This document shows, piece after piece, positions 1 through 5,332 of a stretch of 7,735 nucleotides of DNA (position 1 is the stretch's first letter; each line of letters starts with the position of its first letter). Source of the stretch: CAZYZQ01 sp964652075 (lineage in GTDB: Bacteria > Bacillota > Clostridia > Oscillospirales > Oscillospiraceae); assembly GCA_964652075.1 (NCBI GenBank), contig CAZYZQ010000096.1, positions 1-7,735 on the forward strand. The letters run 5' to 3'. The notes beneath the pieces were generated by a model. That model did no database searches, was not told the origin of the DNA, and saw nothing but the letters and a program-made list of their open reading frames with translations. The translations under genes were made by a program, and so were the position numbers.

Positions 1-968
1 AAGGGTTGACGGCACAGGGCTACGACCATCTGGACTACTATGCCGGCAATGAATTGCTGAGCTGGGCACTGGCCGACGGCACGGTCGGCTTTGAGGAGGG
101 CGAAAAAGAGACGCCTGCTGTTCCCGGCAGCACAGGTTCTGGCACGTCCGGCGCAACGATAAAGATCGAAACGGCCGCGAACGGCAGCTTCGCGGTTTCC
201 AATGAAAACGCGGCGGCAGGGGAGACGGTTCGGATCACGCCGCGCGCCGATGCCGGGTATGCGGTTGACAAAGTCACCGTCACGGACAGGAACGGCAATG
301 CCGTCACGGTGAAGAATGACGGCGGCACCTACAGCTTTGTCATGCCTGCCCGTACCGCGCAGCCTGTTACGGTCAAAGTGACCTTCAAGCCGGATGGCGC
401 AGAGCAGGACTGCCCGTCGGAGAAATTCACCGACGTGGATCAGAGCAAGTGGTATCACGAGGGTGCGGATTACGCCATTGCTAACGGCATGATGCTTGGC
501 GTCAGCGCAACCAGCTTTGCACCGGATATCACCACCACCCGCGCGATGGCTGTGACGATCCTGTACCGTCTGGACGGCGCAGCCGCTGCCGGTACGAGCG
601 CCTTTGCCGACGTGGCCGATGACGCCTGGTATGCCGGTGCGGTCGCATGGGCGGCTTCAAATGGCATTGTCAACGGCTACAGCGCCGATACGTTTGGCCC
701 GGATGATCCCATTACCCGCGAGCAGCTGGCCGCAATCCTGTTCCGCTACGCCGGCTACAAGGGCTATGACGTGAGCGCTCTGGGCGATCTCAGCAGCTAC
801 ACTGACGCAAATATGGTCAGCGTCTGGGCTGCCACTGCCGTGCGCTGGGCGGTCGCAGAGGGCCTGATTGAGGGTACCGGCGCTGTCGTGCTGTCCCCCG
901 GAGGCGGCGCGACACGCGCGCAAATTGCAACGATCCTGATGCGCTTTTGCGAGAAAACCGCAAAATAA
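1..968 (+). CDS. C-terminal part of a secreted SLH-domain (S-layer homology) surface protein, 5' end outside window
   Basis: The reading frame is open from the left edge (frame 3) to TAA at 966-968, so the true start lies upstream; the TTG at 6 is an internal Leu codon. Counting from that codon, residues 1-32 are the end of an unrecognised upstream region, 33-49 are a Gly/Ser/Thr/Pro linker, and about 50-128 look like a divergent InlB B-repeat / Flg_new_2 type beta domain (GxTVRITPxADxGYxVDKV, then YSFVMP). Three SLH repeats follow at about 140-190, 200-250 and 263-315, with the repeat signatures FTDV..WY, FADV..WYAGAV and the TRA/TRE/TRA motifs (TTTRA, ITREQ, ATRAQ). In Gram-positive bacteria a C-terminal SLH triplet binds pyruvylated secondary cell-wall polymer, so this protein is probably exported and held on the wall. 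The enzymatic or adhesive part is outside the window, so its function cannot be stated. The third repeat is more divergent than the other two. A hairpin follows 12 bp after the stop. Confidence 0.9.
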   Translation, partial: GLTAQGYDHLDYYAGNELLSWALADGTVGFEEGEKETPAVPGSTGSGTSGATIKIETAANGSFAVSNENAAAGETVRITPRADAGYAVDKVTVTDRNGNAVTVKNDGGTYSFVMPARTAQPVTVKVTFKPDGAEQDCPSEKFTDVDQSKWYHEGADYAIANGMMLGVSATSFAPDITTTRAMAVTILYRLDGAAAAGTSAFADVADDAWYAGAVAWAASNGIVNGYSADTFGPDDPITREQLAAILFRYAGYKGYDVSALGDLSSYTDANMVSVWAATAVRWAVAEGLIEGTGAVVLSPGGGATRAQIATILMRFCEKTAK

Positions 969-980
969 AACAGCCACAGA

Positions 981-1010
981 CAAAGGGCGGGGCCGCGGCT
1001 CCGCCCTTTG
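981..1010 (+). terminator. GC-rich hairpin after the SLH gene, probable terminator
   Basis: Perfect 10-bp outer stem CAAAGGGCGG / CCGCCCTTTG (981-990 with 1001-1010). The inner GGCCGCGGCT can extend it with a G-U pair and three GC pairs. It begins 12 bp after the SLH stop codon. The T-tract on the + strand is poor (CTTTGCCTT), so termination efficiency is uncertain. Confidence 0.6.
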
Positions 1011-1160
1011 CCTTGCGGCGCAATGCGTAGAGACACTGAAATTAACACTTCTTTGACAGTTTCCAAAAGCTTCCACAACACGCAGCGGATAGAATCAGAT
1101 TGGACAGGCGAAAGACGCGGATGTCCGGATGAAATTGCATGAAAGGATGGAGCGTTCGAA

Positions 1161-1412
1161 ATGGGTGATGTCAAGGAGCTACTGAAGAAGGCGTTTTCCG
1201 ACATGAAAGAGGACGCAAAGGCGCAGCACGCGGTTGACAAGGCGAATTTTGCGGCAATCAAAGCGGAGTCAAGGGCACAGCGCGCGGAGACTAGGGCGAT
1301 GCACAGCACCGCGGTTCGGAAGGAAATGACGCAGCAGAAGAGACAGGCGGAGATCAAAGCCGCAAATGAGCGGCTTGCAGATGCGGAAAGACGCTTGGGA
1401 AAGGCAAAATAA
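1161..1412 (+). CDS. Small charged, all-helical protein of unknown function (83 aa)
   Basis: I do not recognise a named family. The protein has no Cys or Trp, no signal peptide and no membrane segment. After an N-terminal MGDVKELLKKAFSDMKEDAK segment it is almost entirely Ala, Lys, Arg, Glu and Gln, with helix-favouring spacing and no Pro, which suggests one long amphipathic helix or coiled coil in the cytoplasm. The start is supported by a purine-rich ribosome binding site (GAAAGGATGGAG, 1141-1152) eight bases before ATG 1161. The gene stands alone: 192 bp lie between the SLH stop and this start, and a strong hairpin follows. Codon use resembles the neighbours. I infer a real gene from the RBS, the biased composition and the terminator; its role is unknown. 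No convincing promoter was found upstream: a TTGACA at 1053-1058 has no -10 at 15-19 bp. Confidence 0.75.
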   Translation: MGDVKELLKKAFSDMKEDAKAQHAVDKANFAAIKAESRAQRAETRAMHSTAVRKEMTQQKRQAEIKAANERLADAERRLGKAK

Positions 1413-1420
1413 AAGAATAC

Positions 1421-1469
1421 AGCAGCAAACCCACGGTTCAGAGGATTCTCTGCCCGTGGGTTTGCTGCT
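1421..1469 (+). terminator. Long hairpin terminator after the small helical gene, possibly bidirectional
   Basis: A perfect 16-bp stem pairs AGCAGCAAACCCACGG (1421-1436) with 1454-1469. Inside it CAGAG (1439-1443) pairs with CTCTG (1448-1452) around a GATT loop. It begins 8 bp after the small gene's stop codon. The + strand tail is only CTTTG. On the - strand the tail is richer in T (TATTCTTTTATTTT), so it may also back up the SBP-B terminator. Confidence 0.75.
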
Positions 1470-1496
1470 TTGCCCGTAACAGGGGAGAAGCGCGAA

Positions 1497-1522
1497 AAAG
1501 GGGCTGCCGAAGCAGCCCCTTT
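1497..1522 (-). terminator. Intrinsic terminator of SBP-B
   Basis: On the - strand an 11-bp stem AAAGGGGCTGC / GCAGCCCCTTT closes a TTCG tetraloop and runs into five T residues (1499 down to 1495). It lies about 19 bp after the SBP-B stop codon. This is a textbook Rho-independent terminator. Confidence 0.92.
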
Positions 1523-1541
1523 ACAGGTGATTGCGATGGGA

Positions 1542-3143
1542 TCAGTTGTTCTGCATCCACTCGTCGAGCTGCTCCTGGAAGGCAGCACAGTAATCATAGA
1601 TACCGGCAGCTTCCATCTTAGCAGCACACTCGTCGAGAATCGCGTCGGTGTAATAGCCGCCGCCGAGGGTGCCCAGATACTCGTCGCTGACAGCCGTGAT
1701 GGCGGCAACCAGACCGTCAAGGTCGGTGCTGTCCATCGCGAAGCCGAGGTACGGGGAGTTCGTAGCGGAGTTGTTAATCTCCTTGGAGACAGCGCGGAAG
1801 TCGCCGCCCTGGCCTTCCCACGGCAGAACCAGGAACTGGTTGCCATGGATCCAGTCGCCGCTGTGGTAGGCGGTAGCCGGGTCAATCTCACCGTAGTAAG
1901 CTTCGCCGTTCTCGTTGACGTTGTAGTCGACGCCTTCAACGCCCCAGGTCATCAGGTTCGCGATGCGCTCGTCTGCGTAGTAGGCGGAGATGAAGCGCAG
2001 GGAAGCCTCGGGATCGTCGCAGTTGGTGGACAGGCCCATGCCCCAAGTGGTCAGGTCAGAGGTCTTGACCATCGCGTCGTTGATCTGCGTGCAGACAACC
2101 TCATAACCGGTGGCGTTGAGCTTGGAGGACTCGACACCAACCTCGGAGGGCTGGAAGTCGGAGAACTGCACGCCCTGCTTCATCAGGGTGTCGCAGTGGT
2201 CGTCGGAGTACGCACCGTCCGGGTACAGCCAACCCTTGTCGTACCACTCCCTGGCGATCTTGCAGGCGTCAACATAGGAATCCAGCTCGTAGACAGGGAT
2301 GACCTTGCCTTCCTCGTTTGAGGTGATCCAGCCGGTGACGTCGCCGAGCTTATCGGTCAGATAGTAGTCGGAGAAGTTGCCCTTGTCCGCAATCGAGGTC
2401 CACTGGACGTCGACGTTCGCAAAGACGTTCTTGCCGGTGCCCTTGGAAACCGGGTAGATGTCGTCGTACGCGCCGTCAACCGCCGCGAGGACTTCCTCAT
2501 ACTCAGCCCAGGTCTTCATGTTCTGCGCCTTGTCAACCATGCCAAGCTCATCGAGGATGTCCTTGCGCATGATGATGTAGTACTGCGTGGTGTAAATACG
2601 GCTGGTCGGGATGCCGTAAACGCCGCCGTTGATGGTGAAAGCGCCCATGTACTGGCCGACTTCATCCATGAAGCCCTTGGCATCCTCGCTGTCCAGATAC
2701 GGAGCGATGTCCATCAGCTGGCCAGAGGACATCATGCTCGCAGCGGAAAGCATCGGGAAGCCGCCGATGATGTCGGGCAGGTCGCCGGAGGACGCAGCCA
2801 GAGACAGCTGGGTCATATAGTCGCCGATTGCCCACCAGTAGATGTCGATGTGCAGATTGTACTCTGTCTCCGTGATGGCGTTAACAGCCTCCTGAACGTG
2901 GTCGCCCTTTTCGCCGTTGGACATGACGTCGAAATAGCACATGGTGATCTCGGCCATTTCCTCGTCTTCGTCATCCTCGTCGTCGGGTTCGTCAGCGTCC
3001 GGGGATTCCGGCTCGCCGTCCTCGGTGTCCGAGCTGCTCGGTTCGCCGTCTTCGACGGTGTTCTTGTCGCTGGAGCAGGCGGCCAGGAGCGTCAGGCACA
3101 TGGCAGCCACCAGCAGCAGAGCCAGAAGCTTTTTGATGTTCAT
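1542..3143 (-). CDS. SBP-B: extracellular solute-binding lipoprotein, LplA/YtcQ-like oligosaccharide ABC transporter type (533 aa)
   Basis: Predicted membrane-anchored receptor of a carbohydrate ABC importer. Signal peptide: basic MNIKK, hydrophobic core, lipobox L20-A-A-C23, so Cys23 would be lipidated. An acidic tether (about 31-63, rich in Asp, Glu, Ser, Pro) leads to the mature domain, which starts at AEITMCYFD (64-72). Family-like segments are SSGDLPDIIGGFP (118-130), YIIMRKDILDELG (189-201), DLTTWGMGLS (363-372) and GVEGVDY (401-407). A DUF3502-like C-terminal region has HGNQFLVLPWEGQ (433-445), SPYLGFAMDS (463-472), and an end with EQLDEWM. An upstream ATG at 3296 in the same frame is rejected: ATG 3143 directly begins the signal peptide, and GGAGGG (3157-3152) sits 8 bases before it. 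Its own promoter and terminator suggest a single-gene transcript. The length is normal for the family. The sugar substrate is unknown, and no permease or ATPase is adjacent. Paralogue of SBP-A. Confidence 0.93.
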   Translation of the reverse strand: MNIKKLLALLLVAAMCLTLLAACSSDKNTVEDGEPSSSDTEDGEPESPDADEPDDEDDEDEEMAEITMCYFDVMSNGEKGDHVQEAVNAITETEYNLHIDIYWWAIGDYMTQLSLAASSGDLPDIIGGFPMLSAASMMSSGQLMDIAPYLDSEDAKGFMDEVGQYMGAFTINGGVYGIPTSRIYTTQYYIIMRKDILDELGMVDKAQNMKTWAEYEEVLAAVDGAYDDIYPVSKGTGKNVFANVDVQWTSIADKGNFSDYYLTDKLGDVTGWITSNEEGKVIPVYELDSYVDACKIAREWYDKGWLYPDGAYSDDHCDTLMKQGVQFSDFQPSEVGVESSKLNATGYEVVCTQINDAMVKTSDLTTWGMGLSTNCDDPEASLRFISAYYADERIANLMTWGVEGVDYNVNENGEAYYGEIDPATAYHSGDWIHGNQFLVLPWEGQGGDFRAVSKEINNSATNSPYLGFAMDSTDLDGLVAAITAVSDEYLGTLGGGYYTDAILDECAAKMEAAGIYDYCAAFQEQLDEWMQNN

Positions 3144-3159
3144 GCTAGATTCCCTCCAT
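3069..3159 (-). repeat. 91-bp 5'-end block, copy B (RBS plus signal-peptide codons)
   Basis: This block matches 4952-5042 over 91 bp with one mismatch (3081 G versus 4964 A on the + strand). It spans the RBS, spacer, start codon and the first 25 codons of SBP-B. Outside the block the two genes differ at many wobble positions. Confidence 0.9.
3152..3157 (-). promoter_or_regulatory. Ribosome binding site deciding the SBP-B start
   Basis: GGAGGG on the - strand, 8 bases before ATG 3143. It selects the start that opens the lipoprotein signal peptide over the upstream in-frame ATG at 3296. Confidence 0.9.
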
Positions 3160-3172
3160 ATTATTTTGTCTG

Positions 3173-3204
3173 GGCTTGGGTAAAGAACCATCTTGATCCA
3201 AACC
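3173..3204 (-). promoter_or_regulatory. 5'-leader stem-loop of SBP-B mRNA
   Basis: On the - strand GGTTTGG (3204-3198) can pair with CCAAGCC (3179-3173) over 7 bp including one G-U, with an 18-base loop. It begins about 3 bases after the predicted transcription start near 3207 and ends before the RBS. It is the weakest of the three leader stem-loops. Confidence 0.4.
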
Positions 3205-3213
3205 ACTGGAGGG

Positions 3214-3242
3214 AGTATAGCATAAAACGAGTTAAAATGCAA
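3214..3242 (-). promoter_or_regulatory. SigA-type extended -10 promoter of SBP-B
   Basis: On the - strand: -35 TTGCAT (3242-3237), 17-bp spacer, -10 TATACT (3219-3214) preceded by TTATGC, which supplies the extended -10 TG. The predicted start is near 3207, giving a leader of about 64 bases. Confidence 0.8.
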
Positions 3243-3408
3243 ATTTGATTTTTGCGTAAATCGATTCAAAAAACGCGGAGAAAGTTGAAATAACACAGAT
3301 TGTTATGAAAAATTGGCTGGTTTTCAATACAAAAAATTGAAAAAACGGGGGAAACGGCATTTTTAACAAAATCTTCATGCTTTTTTATTACACTTGCATA
3401 AGAAAAAA
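3243..3408 (-). promoter_or_regulatory. AT-rich region upstream of SBP-B with three dyad motifs
   Basis: This is most of the 308-bp spacer between the SBP-A stop and SBP-B start; it holds no credible gene. Three symmetric elements are visible. AATCGATT (3259-3266) lies 16 bp upstream of the -35 and also occurs upstream of SBP-A. ATAACA-N5-TGTTAT lies at 3290-3306. TTTTCAAT-N7-ATTGAAAA lies at 3321-3343. The central CG of the first resembles LacI-family operators, a common regulator family for sugar uptake. That any of them is an operator is inference; the DNA is AT-rich and short palindromes arise by chance. Confidence 0.35.
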
Positions 3409-3436
3409 GAACGGAACCGCGAATGCGGTTCCGTTC
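3403..3436 (-). terminator. Intrinsic terminator of SBP-A
   Basis: On the - strand a perfect 12-bp stem GAACGGAACCGC / GCGGTTCCGTTC (3436-3425 with 3420-3409) closes a 4-base loop and is followed by six T residues (3408-3403). It starts 15 bp after the SBP-A stop codon. Confidence 0.93.
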
Positions 3437-3451
3437 CGAAAAGGGGAATGC

Positions 3452-5026
3452 TTACTTGTTGTTCATCCACTCGGTGAGCTGCTCTTGATAGGTAGCGATG
3501 TACTCCTTCGCACCAGCAGCTTCCATCTTGTCGGTCATCTCTTTCAGCAGGCTCTCGGTGTAGTAACCGCCGGTGATGGTGCCGTAGTACTCGTTGTCAA
3601 CGCCCGTGATGGCAGCGATCTGGTTGGACATCTCGGTCAGGTCAACTGCGAAGCCCAGATACGGGGAGTTGACAGCGGCCTGGTTTGCAGCCAGAGAGAC
3701 GTCACGGAAGTCAGCACCCTGGCCAGCAGCCGGCAGCTTCAGGAACTGGTTGCCGTGGATCCAGTCGCCGGAGAAGTAGCCGCCCTCAATGGAGGTCGCC
3801 TCGCCGTCGGTGACGGTGTAGTCGACGCCCTCAACACCCCAGGTGATCAGGTTGTTCAGATCTGCGTCGGTGTACAGCGCGGAGATGAAGCGCAGTGCAG
3901 CCTCGGGATCGGAGCAGCTGTTGGACAGGCCGATGCCCCAGGTGGTCAGGTCGGAGGTCTTGATCATCGCGCCGGAAACCGGAGCACAGACAACCTCGTA
4001 GCCGGTAGCGGTCTGCTTGGCAGACTCGATGCCAACCTCGGAAGACTGGAAGTCGGAGAAGATGATGCCCTGCTTCATGACCGTGTCGCCATGGTCGTCG
4101 GAGTAGGCGCCGTCCGGATACAGCCAGCCCTTGTCGTACCACTCCTTGGCCTTCTCGCAGGCGTCGATGTAGTACTCGTTCTCATACAGAGCAATGACGT
4201 TGCCGTCGTTGTCTGCGCAGAACCAGTGCAGGGTGTCGCCGAGCTTATCGGTGAGGATGTGGTCGGAGAACGCGCCGCCCTCATCGATGGAAGTCCACTG
4301 GACGTCGACGTTCGCGAAGCACTCACGGCCGGAGCCCTTGCCGACGGGGTAGAGGGTCTCGCCCTGATATGCGTCAGCAACAGCGGCCAGGATCTCTTCA
4401 TACTGTGCCCAGGTCTCGAGGTTCTGCGCCTGCTCGACCATGCCGATGCTGTCAAGGATGTCCTTGCGCATGATGATGTACTTCGAGGTGACGTAGATGC
4501 GGTGGGTCGGGATGCCCCAGACGCCGCCGGCGAACTTGAAGCCGTCCATGTACTGGCCGACAACGCTCATGAAGCCCGCAGCATCCTCAGTTTCCAGATA
4601 CGGGGTCAGGTCGCTCAGGTAGCCGTTGGTCTGCATGCTGGTAATGTTGACCATCGGGAAGCCACCGATGACGTCGGGCAGGTCGCCGGAAGAGGCGGCC
4701 AGAGAGAGCTGGGTGGAGTAGTCCGCAATGGACCACCAGGTAATGTCAACGTGAACGTTGTACTTTTCCTCGGTGATCTCATTGATGGCTTCGAGGACGT
4801 GATTGGCCTTGTCGCCGTTGCTGTTGACATCGAAATAGCACATGGTAATTTCGGCCATTTCCTCGTCTTCGTCGTCCTCATCACCGTTTGCCGGTGTGTT
4901 TGCGTCGCCGTTTTCGACGTTATTCTTGTCGTCGGAACCGGCGGGCTCGTTGCTGGAGCAGGCAGCCAGGAGCGTCAGGCACATGGCAGCCACCAGCAGC
5001 AGAGCCAGAAGCTTTTTGATGTTCAT
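3452..5026 (-). CDS. SBP-A: extracellular solute-binding lipoprotein, LplA/YtcQ-like oligosaccharide ABC transporter type (524 aa)
   Basis: Paralogue of SBP-B; the two align along their whole length with most residues conserved by eye. It has the identical 25-residue N-terminus with lipobox L20-A-A-C23, then a shorter Asn/Asp/Glu-rich tether (about 26-57) and the mature domain from AEITMCYFDV (58-67). Shared family segments are SSGDLPDVIGGFP (112-124), YIIMRKDIL (183-191), DLTTWGIGLS (359-368), GVEGVDY (397-403), DWIHGNQFL (421-429) and SPYLGFAVD (454-462). It should be a lipid-anchored sugar receptor outside the membrane. One visible difference is LKLPAAGQ (429-436) where SBP-B has LVLPWEGQ: an aromatic is replaced by Ala in the DUF3502-like region, which could alter ligand preference (inference). 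ATG 5026 is chosen because the signal peptide starts there and GGAGGG lies 8 bases before it. Own promoter and terminator; no permease or ATPase nearby. Confidence 0.93.
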   Translation of the reverse strand: MNIKKLLALLLVAAMCLTLLAACSSNEPAGSDDKNNVENGDANTPANGDEDDEDEEMAEITMCYFDVNSNGDKANHVLEAINEITEEKYNVHVDITWWSIADYSTQLSLAASSGDLPDVIGGFPMVNITSMQTNGYLSDLTPYLETEDAAGFMSVVGQYMDGFKFAGGVWGIPTHRIYVTSKYIIMRKDILDSIGMVEQAQNLETWAQYEEILAAVADAYQGETLYPVGKGSGRECFANVDVQWTSIDEGGAFSDHILTDKLGDTLHWFCADNDGNVIALYENEYYIDACEKAKEWYDKGWLYPDGAYSDDHGDTVMKQGIIFSDFQSSEVGIESAKQTATGYEVVCAPVSGAMIKTSDLTTWGIGLSNSCSDPEAALRFISALYTDADLNNLITWGVEGVDYTVTDGEATSIEGGYFSGDWIHGNQFLKLPAAGQGADFRDVSLAANQAAVNSPYLGFAVDLTEMSNQIAAITGVDNEYYGTITGGYYTESLLKEMTDKMEAAGAKEYIATYQEQLTEWMNNK

Positions 5027-5042
5027 GCTAGATTCCCTCCAT
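4952..5042 (-). repeat. 91-bp 5'-end block, copy A (RBS plus signal-peptide codons)
   Basis: Partner of 3069-3159, one mismatch in 91 bp. It covers the RBS, the spacer and codons 1-25 of SBP-A, with identical synonymous codon choice. Similarity drops abruptly just beyond Ser25 and a few bases upstream of the RBS. Confidence 0.9.
5035..5040 (-). promoter_or_regulatory. Ribosome binding site of SBP-A
   Basis: GGAGGG on the - strand, 8 bases before ATG 5026. Sequence and spacing are identical to the SBP-B site. Confidence 0.9.
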
Positions 5043-5050
5043 TTTTATTT

Positions 5051-5077
5051 CGCAGCAGAGTCTCGTGGCCTGCTGCG
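5051..5077 (-). promoter_or_regulatory. 5'-terminal stem-loop of SBP-A mRNA
   Basis: On the - strand CGCAGCAG (5077-5070) pairs perfectly with CTGCTGCG (5058-5051) around an 11-base loop. The predicted transcription start is about 5077, so the mRNA would begin with this hairpin. An A/U-rich stretch and the RBS follow. A role in protecting the 5' end or in regulation is inference. Confidence 0.55.
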
Positions 5078-5083
5078 CGAGGA

Positions 5084-5112
5084 ATTATAGCATAAGATGC
5101 ATATAACCGCAA
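5084..5112 (-). promoter_or_regulatory. SigA-type extended -10 promoter of SBP-A
   Basis: On the - strand: -35 TTGCGG (5112-5107), 17-bp spacer, -10 TATAAT (5089-5084) preceded by TTATGC. The consensus -10 and the extended TG suggest a strong promoter. The predicted start is near 5077, giving a leader of about 51 bases. Confidence 0.85.
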
Positions 5113-5290
5113 GAAGGGTTTTGAAAAGCGATTTTCCTTAAATGAAAAAACAGCGAAAAAAGATTTGCCGTTTCCGGGGAAAACCGGGAAACAATCGATT
5201 AAATCAAAGGAAAAAATTTGCATGTGTGCAATTTTCACAAAAGTTTTTCACTATTGATTTGTAAAAAATCGGCAAATTGAACGCCTTTTT
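5113..5290 (-). promoter_or_regulatory. AT-rich region upstream of SBP-A with several dyad motifs
   Basis: This is the distal part of the 306-bp spacer between the branching-enzyme stop and SBP-A; no credible gene is present. Visible elements: GAAAA-N4-TTTTC (5123-5136), a cre/LacI-like dyad just upstream of the -35; GTTTCC-N11-GGAAAC (5170-5192); directly next to it AATCGATT (5193-5200), shared with the SBP-B upstream region; and a 9-bp dyad with one bulged base (AAAATTTGCA ... TGCAATTTT, 5213-5235). All are candidates for regulator binding only; none matches a regulator site I can name with confidence. Confidence 0.35.
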
Positions 5291-5296
5291 CCGTAG

Positions 5297-5329
5297 AAAG
5301 CAGCCCGGCAGGGAGGCCTGCCGGGCTGC
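5297..5329 (-). terminator. Intrinsic terminator of the branching-enzyme gene
   Basis: On the - strand a perfect 13-bp GC-rich stem (5329-5317 with 5312-5300) closes a 4-base loop and is followed by TTTCT. It starts only three bases after the stop codon, so the 3' untranslated region is almost nothing but the hairpin. Confidence 0.9.
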
Positions 5330-5332
5330 CTG

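Noticed and set aside
1053..1095. Possible promoter of the small gene (TTGACA at 1053-1058, TAGAAT at 1090-1095)
   Set aside because: The two hexamers are 31 bp apart, far outside the usable 15-19 bp, and neither has a good partner. The 192-bp spacer 969-1160 otherwise holds only the hairpin at 981-1010 and the RBS.
657..1939. Long - strand frames across the SLH gene, the small gene and their spacers
   Set aside because: They are Arg/Ser/Ala-rich, cross two terminators and two + strand genes, and show no initiation signal.
1470..2850. Open frames on the + strand opposite SBP-B, and similar ones opposite the branching enzyme
   Set aside because: Same cause: codon-bias shadows without RBS, domain motifs or plausible composition.
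3144..3296. N-terminal extension of SBP-B from ATG 3296
   Set aside because: It would add 51 residues before a classical signal peptide, would overlap the predicted promoter and transcription start, and lacks an RBS; ATG 3143 has one at ideal spacing.
3377..5095. Open frame of 572 codons on the + strand opposite SBP-A
   Set aside because: It is the complement of a clear lipoprotein gene. Long antisense frames arise where the sense strand avoids TTA, CTA and TCA codons in GC-rich coding DNA. Its product matches no family I recognise and it has no RBS.
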